The notes under the pieces were generated by a model. That model made no database searches. It had not been told where the DNA came from and saw only the letters and a program-made list of their open reading frames with translations. Shown here one piece after another: positions 1 to 7,374 of a DNA stretch of 17,590 nucleotides (positions within the stretch are counted from its first letter, which is position 1; each line of letters begins with the position of its first letter). The DNA comes from Clostridiales bacterium. GTDB lineage: Bacteria > Bacillota > Clostridia > Lachnospirales > Lachnospiraceae. The position numbers and the translations under genes are program-made. The stretch covers positions 1-17,590 of the forward strand of contig DYCJ01000028.1 in NCBI GenBank assembly GCA_019418195.1, written 5' to 3'.

Positions 1-61
1 CAAAAATACGTTTCTGGATTTAGATAAATTACACAAAAAATATAAAAAAATAGGTTTTATA

Positions 62-90
62 TTGCATATTATGTATGCGTATGTTATATT
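62..90 (+). promoter_or_regulatory. Promoter of the sugar operon
   Basis: A -35 box TTGCAT (62-67) and a -10 box TATATT (85-90) are separated by exactly 17 bases, and TG at 82-83 with one further base gives an extended -10. Transcription would start near base 97, leaving a 5' leader of about 145 bases before the binding-protein gene. The boxes are read directly; use in the cell is inferred. Confidence 0.65.
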
Positions 91-124
91 TTAGCCATAC
101 CTGTAATACAAGTGACAACTAACA

Positions 125-156
125 ACTTATAAGTGGTGTTCCGGAACAGATAAGTG
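125..156. promoter_or_regulatory. Operator-like palindromes upstream of the sugar operon
   Basis: Two perfect palindromes lie side by side: ACTTATAAGT (125-134) and TGTTCCGGAACA (137-148). The second has a central CpG, as LacI-family operators usually do. The heptamer ATAAGTG occurs at 129-135 and again at 150-156, starts 21 bases apart, so on the same helix face, and flanks the second palindrome. The site lies just downstream of the predicted start of transcription, which suits repression by roadblock. It is too short for, and does not match, the 14-bp cre site of CcpA. The cognate regulator is not in this window. Confidence 0.45.
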
Positions 157-241
157 TGGTTGAAAAAGGGAGTGTGATGGGAAAGTTTAGTGGGATGAAA
201 TACAAGTTTTCAGTGAAAAATAGATTTGAAAGGAGAAAGGA

Positions 242-1609
242 ATGAAAAAAAGAAATCGTATTTTATCTTTGATACTTGCGGGAATGCTTGTGATTGGGCT
301 GACAGCCTGCGGAGGAAGCAAGGAACAGTCTGATTCAGGAGACGGCGAAGATCTGGAAGCAGCGGGATATGATATTGACGCGATGGAAGTGGAACCTACA
401 ACCGTGAAACTGTACCACAGGATCAATGCGGACGGAGGAGACGCTGAAAGTGAATTTTTCGTCAGAAAAGTGAACGAGTGGAATGAGCAGGATAACGGGA
501 TCACGATCGAACCGGTATTTATCATGAATGAAGGAGATTATCTCGACAGATTGTCAACAGATATTGCATCAGGCGACGCACCCGATATCTTCATGCAGTA
601 TGGCGGAACTAATTGTCTGGATTATGTAGAGTCAGGAATCGTACTTGACCTTTCGCCTTATTTTGAGGCGGATGAAGAATGGTACAACGGATTTGCCAAA
701 CCGAACTGGGATATCGTTGACTACGAAAAATACGGTTACGACGGCATCTATGGCGCTCCGTGGTCATCATATGAGATATTCCTGTATTATAACGAAGAGT
801 ATCTGGACGCATGCGGACTTGAAGTGCCAAAAAGCTGGGATGATCTTAAGAATTGCTGCAAAGTTCTTATGGAAAATGGTTATCAGCCGTTTATGGTCGG
901 AGAATCAGATAATTACCGATATGGTCATCTTTTGAGTGCTATGGCAGTCAAGACATACGGGCCGGAGTTCCAGGATCAGCTTGCAGCCAGAGAGTATAAT
1001 TACGACAGCCCGGAGATTATTAGCTTAATACAGGAAATCAAAGATATGCAGGATGCGGGATATTTTGGAGAAAATGTACTTAGTGTTGATGTAAACGCGG
1101 AAAGATCTTATTTTGGAGCGGGGGACTGTGCTTTTATGATCGACCTCTCAAGAGCCGGTGCAATTTTAAAAGATTCGGAATGCTTCGCAAATCAGACGAT
1201 TCATACGGCAAAATTTCCGTATTTTGATCAGGCATATGAAAAAGATAATATGGGTGGTGCGTCACAGAACTATTTTATCTGTACGATGAATAAATCGACA
1301 AACCAGATCAAAGCCTCACTTAAAGTACTGAAATGGCTGACAAGTACAGAATTTGTCGATGAATTGGTACAGGAATATGCAAGTACGTATTCAGTACTTC
1401 CGACAGAAGGAATTACTGATAACTATATGTTTGATGAGTGTAATGCATTGATGAAAGAGACAGAGACGTATGTACAGGAGTTAGCTCAGGTAAGCACCAA
1501 TACCGCAGAGCTTACAGTTGTCAGAAATGCGCTTCAGATGCTCGGAAGCGGTGCAACGGCTGAAGAAGTTGGAAAGGAAATAGTAGATAATCTTTCTAAC
1601 TACGAGTAA
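242..1609 (+). CDS. Sugar ABC transporter substrate-binding lipoprotein
   Basis: This is an extracellular solute-binding protein (family 1) of a carbohydrate ABC importer. It captures a sugar or small oligosaccharide outside the membrane and delivers it to the two permeases encoded just downstream. The N terminus is a lipoprotein signal: basic residues, a hydrophobic stretch and a lipobox LTAC with the lipidated cysteine at residue 23, followed by a Gly/Ser/Asp/Glu-rich linker. The rest (about residues 50-455) has the size and look of a two-lobed type I sugar-binding fold, rich in aromatic residues. AGGAG at 231-235 sits six bases before the ATG. It is the first gene of the operon and is separated from the next by a stable hairpin. 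The ligand cannot be read from sequence; the neighbouring fucosidase suggests a fucosylated or related glycoside. Confidence 0.9.
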   Translation: MKKRNRILSLILAGMLVIGLTACGGSKEQSDSGDGEDLEAAGYDIDAMEVEPTTVKLYHRINADGGDAESEFFVRKVNEWNEQDNGITIEPVFIMNEGDYLDRLSTDIASGDAPDIFMQYGGTNCLDYVESGIVLDLSPYFEADEEWYNGFAKPNWDIVDYEKYGYDGIYGAPWSSYEIFLYYNEEYLDACGLEVPKSWDDLKNCCKVLMENGYQPFMVGESDNYRYGHLLSAMAVKTYGPEFQDQLAAREYNYDSPEIISLIQEIKDMQDAGYFGENVLSVDVNAERSYFGAGDCAFMIDLSRAGAILKDSECFANQTIHTAKFPYFDQAYEKDNMGGASQNYFICTMNKSTNQIKASLKVLKWLTSTEFVDELVQEYASTYSVLPTEGITDNYMFDECNALMKETETYVQELAQVSTNTAELTVVRNALQMLGSGATAEEVGKEIVDNLSNYE

Positions 1610-1616
1610 ATAGCCC

Positions 1617-1654
1617 AAGGGCTTCCCTGACCGGCCTTCGGAGGGGAAGCCCTT
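1617..1654 (+). terminator. Intercistronic hairpin after the binding-protein gene
   Basis: AAGGGCTTCCC (1617-1627) pairs perfectly with GGGAAGCCCTT (1644-1654), and a short inner CCG/CGG stem is possible. There is no T-run after it, and the next gene's binding site AGGAGG follows at once. It therefore looks like a 3'-end stabiliser or partial terminator that leaves more binding-protein mRNA than permease mRNA, as is common in sugar ABC operons. Confidence 0.6.
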
Positions 1655-1674
1655 CCAGACAGGAGGGAGATAAA

Positions 1675-2556
1675 ATGAGGAAAAAGAGAAGAGACTATAT
1701 TATTGCTGCTGTATTTTTACTTCCTGCAATTTTACTTTTGTCCGTGTTTGTAATCTATCCGATCATCAGTAATGTAATTCTGTCCTTTCAAGAATGGAAC
1801 GGTATTTACGGCGTCGCAAAGAATTTTGTACAGTTTGATAATTATAAGGCGGTTTTTTCGGATGAATTGTTCTGGAGGTCTCTTGCTAATGCAGGGATTT
1901 TCATAGTGGTGGGGTTTGTTATCCAGATGCCGCTTTCTTTCGCGCTTGCGCTTCTTGTGACATCTAAGATTAAAGGAAAGAATGTATTCCGGACTGTTTA
2001 TTACATCCCTGTTATTCTGGGAACTACGATTGTAGCCGTAATGTGGAAAAATCTCGTGAATCCGAATTACGGAGCCGTAATGGAAATTATCCGGAATCTA
2101 GGCATTGATTTTCTGGATTTTGACTGGCTTAACACTCCGTGGGTGAATGTCTGGGTAGCAGCGCTTGTGAACTGCTGGAAGTCGGCTCCCTATAATATGC
2201 TGATCTTCTGCGCGGGACTGGTCACGATACCCGATACGCTCAACGAGGCTGCTATGATCGACGGATGTAATGCATGGCAGCGAGTGCGATATATTACACT
2301 GCCTCTGAGCAAAAATTCATTTAAGGTTTATGCAATCCTTTGTATTACCGGATGTATCAAACAGTTTGACATGATATGGGCGATGACGGGCGGCGGGCCG
2401 AACGCAACAAGTTCTACACCTGCAATACTTCTGTACCTGAATGCATATTCGTTCAAGCTGATGGGGCGCAGCGCTGCTATTGCTGTCATCCTGCTGATTC
2501 TGGGAGTAGGGCTCAGTGTTATGTGCAATAAAGTTTTCAGGCAGGAAGAGTATTAG
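1675..2556 (+). CDS. Sugar ABC transporter permease (MalF/UgpA type)
   Basis: This is the first of two integral membrane subunits forming the sugar channel. It has a short basic cytoplasmic N terminus and about six transmembrane segments, the first around residues 9-32. The permease signature EAA loop (EAAMIDGCNAWQ, residues 191-202, ending in ITLP), which docks on the ATPase, is intact. Its 293 residues are normal for the family. AGGAGG (1661-1666) lies eight bases before the ATG. The stop codon of this gene overlaps the ribosome binding site of the next permease, so the two are made together. No ATPase gene is present, so a shared MsmX-type ATPase elsewhere probably powers the transporter; that is inferred from how such systems work in Firmicutes. 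Confidence 0.92.
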   Translation: MRKKRRDYIIAAVFLLPAILLLSVFVIYPIISNVILSFQEWNGIYGVAKNFVQFDNYKAVFSDELFWRSLANAGIFIVVGFVIQMPLSFALALLVTSKIKGKNVFRTVYYIPVILGTTIVAVMWKNLVNPNYGAVMEIIRNLGIDFLDFDWLNTPWVNVWVAALVNCWKSAPYNMLIFCAGLVTIPDTLNEAAMIDGCNAWQRVRYITLPLSKNSFKVYAILCITGCIKQFDMIWAMTGGGPNATSSTPAILLYLNAYSFKLMGRSAAIAVILLILGVGLSVMCNKVFRQEEY

Positions 2557-2570
2557 GAGGCGGTGAAGAC

Positions 2571-3401
2571 ATGGAAAGAAAAAACAGGAAAAAAATCATA
2601 CTGTATATTATTGCTGTTCTTTGGCTTCTAGTGACAATTATGCCTTTGCTTTATGTATTGATCTCTTCTTTTAAGACAAACGACGAGATGTACAGGAGCG
2701 CTTTAAATCTGCCGATCGAATGGAAATGGGAGAATTATCTGACGGCAAATGAACTCGGACATGCTTTCAGGTCAATTGGAAACTCGCTGATCGTATCGTC
2801 GGCTACGACAGTGATTGAGGTGATCGTGGGAATGATGGCGGCATATGCAATCTCGAGAAAGAGACATATCTTTTTTGCAAGACATGCATATATGCTGTTT
2901 GTGGTAGGGGTGATGGTACCGATCCATTCTACTCTGATCCCGATCTCATCCATGGCTGCCGAACTGGGAGTAAAAAATAATTTTGTGTATCTGGTGCTCG
3001 TGTATGTATGTTTCAATCTGGCACAGGGAATTTTCCTGTTTACGGGTTTTCTCGATTCCGTGAGCAGAGAGATAGACGAGGCGGCGATCATAGACGGATG
3101 CGGCGATTTCAGGTTGCTGAAAAGCATTTTACTCCCTATATGTAAACCGATCATTGCGACAGAGGCAATCTTCTCATTTATTTATGCATACGGAGAACTG
3201 GTATTCTCGCTGACACTGATATCCGAGCCGGCAAAATATACGGTGCCGAGGGCGATGATGTCATTTACGACAGAGTTGTCCGTACAGATGGGACCGCAGT
3301 ATGCGTTTATTATCGTTTCGATCATACCGGTAGTTATTATATATGTATTATTTCACAGACAGATTCAGAGCGGAGTTATGTCTGGGGCTGTAAAAGGATA
3401 G
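2571..3401 (+). CDS. Sugar ABC transporter permease (MalG/UgpE type)
   Basis: This is the second membrane subunit of the importer, of the MalG/UgpE class. It has a basic N terminus, a first membrane segment at about residues 9-32, about six such segments in all, and the EAA loop EAAIIDGCGDFR starting near residue 170 and ending in LLPI. Its 276 residues match the family. AGGAGG overlaps the previous stop codon and lies ten bases before the ATG. The C terminus ends just before the fucosidase gene, eight bases away, so transport and hydrolysis are one transcript. Together with the two genes upstream it makes a binding protein plus two permeases, the standard carbohydrate-uptake set. Confidence 0.92.
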   Translation: MERKNRKKIILYIIAVLWLLVTIMPLLYVLISSFKTNDEMYRSALNLPIEWKWENYLTANELGHAFRSIGNSLIVSSATTVIEVIVGMMAAYAISRKRHIFFARHAYMLFVVGVMVPIHSTLIPISSMAAELGVKNNFVYLVLVYVCFNLAQGIFLFTGFLDSVSREIDEAAIIDGCGDFRLLKSILLPICKPIIATEAIFSFIYAYGELVFSLTLISEPAKYTVPRAMMSFTTELSVQMGPQYAFIIVSIIPVVIIYVLFHRQIQSGVMSGAVKG

Positions 3402-3409
3402 GAGAGAAC

Positions 3410-4663
3410 ATGAAAAATCAGATACAGTGGTTTAAAGATGCGAAGTACGGGCTGTTTATTCACTGGGGAATTTACGCACAGCTTGGTGGGACTTTTGAAG
3501 GGGAAATAATCCCGTACGGTACAGAGTGGATTATGAAAAATGCCAGAATTCCGGTCAGTGCGTACAGCGCACTGGCTGAAACATTTAATCCTGGTGAGTT
3601 TGATGCTGAATATATCGTAAAGAAAGCAAAACAGTGGGGAATGAAATATATTGTATTTACGGCAAAGCATCATGACGGATTTGCAATGTATGATTCCAAA
3701 ATCTCAGACTATAAAATTACGAATACACCATTCGGAAGAGACCCACTAAAAGAGTTGGCGGAAGAGTGTAAAAAACAAGACATGATACTTGGAATATACT
3801 ATTCACAGATGCAGGACTGGAAAGAGGAAAACGGCTGGGGAAATGATTGGGACTTTAAGCCGGATCAAGAAAAAGATTTTGATAAATATTTTTACGGAAA
3901 AGTGATTCCGCAGGTAAAAGAACTGCTGACAGATTACGGGAACGTAGGAATTATGTGGTTTGATACTCCTTATGTTATGCCTGTAAATTTGTGCAGAGAA
4001 TTAAGAGACTGCGTAAAAGAAATCCAGCCTCGTTGTCTGGTAAGCGGAAGAATCGGATATAAGCTCGGTGACTATAGGGAAATGTCAGATAATGAAATAC
4101 CGGTCTTGTCATTTGAAAGGGCTTGGGAAACTCCGATGACACTTAATGATACATGGGGATATTCCAAAACAGACCATAACTGGAAGACCACAAAAGATGT
4201 TCTGCACAAGCTGGTTGATATTGTAGGAAAAGGAGGAAATCTGTTGCTGAACATAGGGCCAGATGAGAGCGGCAGGATTCCTAAAGACAGCGTCAGGGTT
4301 CTTGATAAAGCCGGAGTCTGGCTCGAGAAAAATGGTGAAAGCATTTACGGCTGCAGCCTGAAGTTTGACTTACCGTATGAGAACAGGTGGGGCAAAGTGA
4401 CTGCAAAGCCAGGAAAGCTTTATCTTCATGTTTTTGATTATCCGGAATTTCCCTATGAAATACTGATCACGGGACTTCGTACAAAAATCAAAAAAGTTTA
4501 TCTTATAGAGGAAGGAAAAGAACTGGTGTATTTCCAGAGCTACGAACCGGCGAGGGATGAATACCGGTTCAGAGTGATTCTGCCGGAAAAAACAAAAGAC
4601 AAGACAGATCTTGTTGTCTGCGCCGAATATGACGGCGAAATCGACATACAGGAGCTGGAATAA
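3410..4663 (+). CDS. Cytoplasmic GH29 family alpha-L-fucosidase
   Basis: This is a glycoside hydrolase of family GH29, expected to release terminal alpha-L-fucose or a stereochemically similar residue by a retaining mechanism. Family signatures are in order: WFKDAKYGLFIHWG (7-20), KHHDGF (86-91), an active-site strand GIMWFD (180-185) whose Asp185 is the likely nucleophile, and WGY plus NLLLNIGPDESG further on. There is no signal peptide, so it acts inside the cell on what the ABC importer brings in. At 417 residues it has the catalytic barrel and a short C-terminal beta domain, but none of the added binding modules found on secreted fucosidases. I could not place the acid/base residue with confidence; Glu236 and Glu240 are candidates. 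Substrate could differ from plain fucosides, since GH29 tolerates related sugars such as beta-D-arabinopyranosides. Confidence 0.87.
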   Translation: MKNQIQWFKDAKYGLFIHWGIYAQLGGTFEGEIIPYGTEWIMKNARIPVSAYSALAETFNPGEFDAEYIVKKAKQWGMKYIVFTAKHHDGFAMYDSKISDYKITNTPFGRDPLKELAEECKKQDMILGIYYSQMQDWKEENGWGNDWDFKPDQEKDFDKYFYGKVIPQVKELLTDYGNVGIMWFDTPYVMPVNLCRELRDCVKEIQPRCLVSGRIGYKLGDYREMSDNEIPVLSFERAWETPMTLNDTWGYSKTDHNWKTTKDVLHKLVDIVGKGGNLLLNIGPDESGRIPKDSVRVLDKAGVWLEKNGESIYGCSLKFDLPYENRWGKVTAKPGKLYLHVFDYPEFPYEILITGLRTKIKKVYLIEEGKELVYFQSYEPARDEYRFRVILPEKTKDKTDLVVCAEYDGEIDIQELE

Positions 4664-4692
4664 CATATACTTCGAAGACAGGAGGCGGAAAA

Positions 4693-5517
4693 ATGAAATA
4701 TAGTGAAGAATTGATAGAAAGTCTGAAAGAACGGGCTAAAACACTGCGCAGAGATGTAATTCTCAGTATAGGTGTAGGAGTGGCAGGACATATAGGAGGT
4801 TCCAACTCATCTGCTGACATTGTTGCGGCGTTGTATTTTTACAAAATGCATTATGACAGCAGTAACCCGAAGATGAAAGACAGAGACAGGTTTTTGCTCA
4901 GTAAAGGCCATGTGGGTATCCTGCAGTATGCGGCGCTTGCCGAGGCAGGCTTCTTCCCGCGTGAGGATCTGAAACATACAAAAGAGCTGGGGTCCTGTCT
5001 TCAGGGACATCCTGATGTTAGGAAAACTCCGGGAATTGAAGCAGGAACCGGATCTCTGGGACAAGGGCTGTCGATTGGGCTGGGTATGTCGCTCGGTATG
5101 AAAGCAGATGGAATTGACCGTAATGTGTATGTACTTGTCGGAGACGGAGAATGTGAGGAAGGACAGATATGGGAAGCGGCGATGGCAGCGGGATTTTATA
5201 AAGCAGATAATCTCGTGGCAATTGTGGATAAAAATGGACTTCAGGCAAACGGAGCTGTAAAGGACCGGATGGATTCCGATCCGCTTCCGGAAAAATGGAA
5301 GGATTTCGGCTGGAACGTAATCGAGATTGACGGTCATGATATGGAACAGATTCTTACGGCGCTTGACCGGGCGGACGATGAAAAAGAGAGACCGACGGTC
5401 ATTATCGCACATACGGTAAAAGGCAAAGGAGTAAGCTTTGCAGAAAATGTTGTCGGCTATCATAATGGTACGCTGACGGAAGAAACTTATCGTCAGGCGC
5501 TTGAGGAGCTGGCATAG
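4693..5517 (+). CDS. Transketolase, N-terminal (thiamine-diphosphate-binding) half
   Basis: This is the N-terminal subunit of a split transketolase, which moves a two-carbon glycolaldehyde unit from a ketose donor to an aldose acceptor using thiamine diphosphate and Mg2+. The cofactor motif starts at GDGECEEGQIWE (150-161) and ends with DN at 172-173 and the VDKNG segment. Conserved histidines appear in GHIGGS (His33), SKGH (His73) and QGHPD (His106). Its 274 residues are right for a half-length subunit. AGGAGG precedes the ATG, and the gene ends just before its partner, whose ribosome binding site starts at the stop codon. Split transketolases are often specialised copies in sugar operons rather than the pentose-phosphate enzyme, so the donor may be unusual. 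A DXS-like role is unlikely because DXS is normally a single chain. Confidence 0.9.
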   Translation: MKYSEELIESLKERAKTLRRDVILSIGVGVAGHIGGSNSSADIVAALYFYKMHYDSSNPKMKDRDRFLLSKGHVGILQYAALAEAGFFPREDLKHTKELGSCLQGHPDVRKTPGIEAGTGSLGQGLSIGLGMSLGMKADGIDRNVYVLVGDGECEEGQIWEAAMAAGFYKADNLVAIVDKNGLQANGAVKDRMDSDPLPEKWKDFGWNVIEIDGHDMEQILTALDRADDEKERPTVIIAHTVKGKGVSFAENVVGYHNGTLTEETYRQALEELA

Positions 5518-5530
5518 AGGAGGGATGGAC

Positions 5531-6457
5531 ATGGAGTGCAGAAATCAGCGTATTGCATATGGGGAAACTTTGGTAGAACTAGGACGGGAAAATAAAGACA
5601 TCGTAGTACTCGATGCAGATCTCGGCGGTTCGACGATGGGAAAGATGTTTGAAAAGGAATTTCCGGAACGGCATTATGAAATGGGGATTGCCGAAGCGAA
5701 TATGACATCTGTGGCAGCAGGCCTTGCCCAGACAGGAAAGATTCCGTTTACAAATTCATTTTCTGTATTTGCGGTTGGACGGGCATATGACCAGATACGT
5801 CAGACAATAGCGATCGGGCGGCTCAATGTCAAAATATGCGGATCTTCCGCGGGACTTTCTGATTTTGGCGACGGCGCTACGCACCAGTCGGTCGAAGATA
5901 TTGCCTTGATGCGGTCAGTCCCGAACATGACAGTCATCTGTCCGGCAGACGCAAACGAGACGCGGGCGGCTGTCAGGGCGGCAGCAAAAATGCAGGGGCC
6001 CTGTTACATAAGACTGAACAGAAATGATTATGATAACGTCATCTCTCAGGATGAGCCGTTTGAACTTGGAAAACCCAAAGTTATGCGGCAGGGCAGCGAT
6101 GCAGCGGTATTTGCTACAGGCTATATGGTAGGCGAAGCACTGAAAGCGGCAGAAGCGCTTGAGGACAGGATATCCGTAAAAGTGATCAATGTCAGCACAC
6201 TTAAGCCCCTGAACGGGGAGGCTGTCTGTGAACTGGCGTCCGGATGCAGGGGGATTGTCACTGCAGAGGAACACAATGTGATCGGAGGGCTGGGAAGTGC
6301 TATAGCGGAAGCGCTCCGCAGGAAGTGCAAACCGATCGAATTTGTGGGGATCAACGATGTCTTCGGATGCAGTGCACATAATTATAAGGAACTGCTGGAG
6401 CATTACGGACTGACGGCGGAACACATAATAAGAGCAGTGGAAAATGTTTTAAAATAA
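5531..6457 (+). CDS. Transketolase, C-terminal (pyrimidine-binding) half
   Basis: This is the partner subunit of the split transketolase. It supplies the pyrimidine-binding and C-terminal domains, so the active site forms only at the interface with the upstream protein. MGIAEANM (51-58) carries the catalytic Glu55 that activates the thiazolium, and DFGDGATHQSVEDIALMR (111-128) includes the substrate-binding His118. I chose ATG 5531 because GGAGGG (5519-5524) is six bases away. ATG 5525 is too close to that site, and a TTG at 5501 would add ten residues that overlap the upstream gene. The chain is 308 residues, usual for this half. The last third has the Rossmann-like domain with NVSTLKP and the EEHNVIGGLGSAI segment typical of transketolase-like C-terminal domains. 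Confidence 0.9.
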   Translation: MECRNQRIAYGETLVELGRENKDIVVLDADLGGSTMGKMFEKEFPERHYEMGIAEANMTSVAAGLAQTGKIPFTNSFSVFAVGRAYDQIRQTIAIGRLNVKICGSSAGLSDFGDGATHQSVEDIALMRSVPNMTVICPADANETRAAVRAAAKMQGPCYIRLNRNDYDNVISQDEPFELGKPKVMRQGSDAAVFATGYMVGEALKAAEALEDRISVKVINVSTLKPLNGEAVCELASGCRGIVTAEEHNVIGGLGSAIAEALRRKCKPIEFVGINDVFGCSAHNYKELLEHYGLTAEHIIRAVENVLK

Positions 6458-6471
6458 GAGGAGAAAATATT

Positions 6472-7359
6472 ATGAAGATTGGATTTATCGGACTGGGCAT
6501 TATGGGAAAACCAATGGTGAGGAACCTCATGAAAGCGGGTCACTCAGTTGTTGTATATGACATTGTAAAAGCGAATGTAGAACAGATGGTAAAAGAAGGA
6601 GCTGCAGAGGCACATTCGGCAAAGGAAACGGCAGAGAAATGCAGGACAGTTATTACAATGCTGCCGAATTCTCCTCATGTGAAAGCGGCGGTCCTCGGAG
6701 AGAACGGTGTACTTGAAGGCGCAAGAGAAGGAGATATACTCATTGACATGAGTTCGATCGCACCGCTCGCATCAAAAGAAATCTATGAAGCATGTGCAAA
6801 AAAGGGCGTGCAGATGATCGACGCCCCGGTATCGGGTGGAGAACCTAAGGCGATCGACGGCACGATGTCTATTATGGCCGGCGGGTCGAAAGAAATATTC
6901 GATAAGGTCTACGATCTTCTGATGACAATGGGGGGCAGCGCGGTATATTGTGGTGAGATAGGCGCGGGAAATACTACAAAGCTTGCAAACCAGATTATCG
7001 TTGCGCTGAATATTGCCGCTGTTTCAGAGGCGTTTATGCTGAGCACGAAAGCCGGTGTGTCGCCGGAAAAAGTGTTTGCGGCGATCAGGGGCGGCCTTGC
7101 CGGATCGACAGTGATGAATGCGAAAGTGCCGATGATGATGGAGGGAAATTTTGCACCGGGATTTAAGATCGATCTTCATATCAAAGACCTCAATAATGCG
7201 CTTGATACAGGCCATGAGATCGGAGTTCCGCTGCCTTTAACGGCAAATGTCATGGAGGTCCTGCAAAAACTGCACGCAGACGGATGCGGTCAGGAAGATC
7301 ATAGTGCAATTGCAAAATATTATGAAAAACTTGCGGATGTGACGTTAAATATTAAGTAG
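6472..7359 (+). CDS. garR: 2-hydroxy-3-oxopropionate (tartronate semialdehyde) reductase
   Basis: This is a beta-hydroxyacid dehydrogenase closely resembling E. coli GarR, which reduces tartronate semialdehyde to D-glycerate with NAD(P)H. The Rossmann motif GLGIMG (7-12) is N-terminal. The substrate loop DAPVSGGEPKAIDGT (117-131) and the GAGNTTKLANQ segment with catalytic Lys170 are intact, and LHIKDLNNALDTGHEIGVPLPLT near 235-258 follows GarR almost residue for residue as I recall it. The likeness extends over the whole 295 residues, which favours GarR over 3-hydroxyisobutyrate dehydrogenase or the sulfolactaldehyde reductase YihU in the same family. GAGGAG stands nine bases before the ATG. 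Its place between transketolase and SDR implies that a three-carbon aldehyde acid forms in this pathway. No glycerate kinase is nearby. Confidence 0.82.
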   Translation: MKIGFIGLGIMGKPMVRNLMKAGHSVVVYDIVKANVEQMVKEGAAEAHSAKETAEKCRTVITMLPNSPHVKAAVLGENGVLEGAREGDILIDMSSIAPLASKEIYEACAKKGVQMIDAPVSGGEPKAIDGTMSIMAGGSKEIFDKVYDLLMTMGGSAVYCGEIGAGNTTKLANQIIVALNIAAVSEAFMLSTKAGVSPEKVFAAIRGGLAGSTVMNAKVPMMMEGNFAPGFKIDLHIKDLNNALDTGHEIGVPLPLTANVMEVLQKLHADGCGQEDHSAIAKYYEKLADVTLNIK

Positions 7360-7374
7360 CAGGGGGATTGTGCA

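Noticed and set aside
125..148. cre site for CcpA
   Set aside because: The palindrome is 12 bases with TGTTCC half-sites and does not fit the 14-base TGWAANCGNTNWCA pattern.
5501..5530. TTG start giving a longer transketolase C-half
   Set aside because: It would add ten residues with no resemblance to the family and lacks a ribosome binding site, whereas ATG 5531 has GGAGGG six bases upstream.
4807..5532. Minus-strand open frame of 241 codons opposite the transketolase N-half
   Set aside because: The plus strand carries an unmistakable transketolase; the antisense translation shows no family resemblance.
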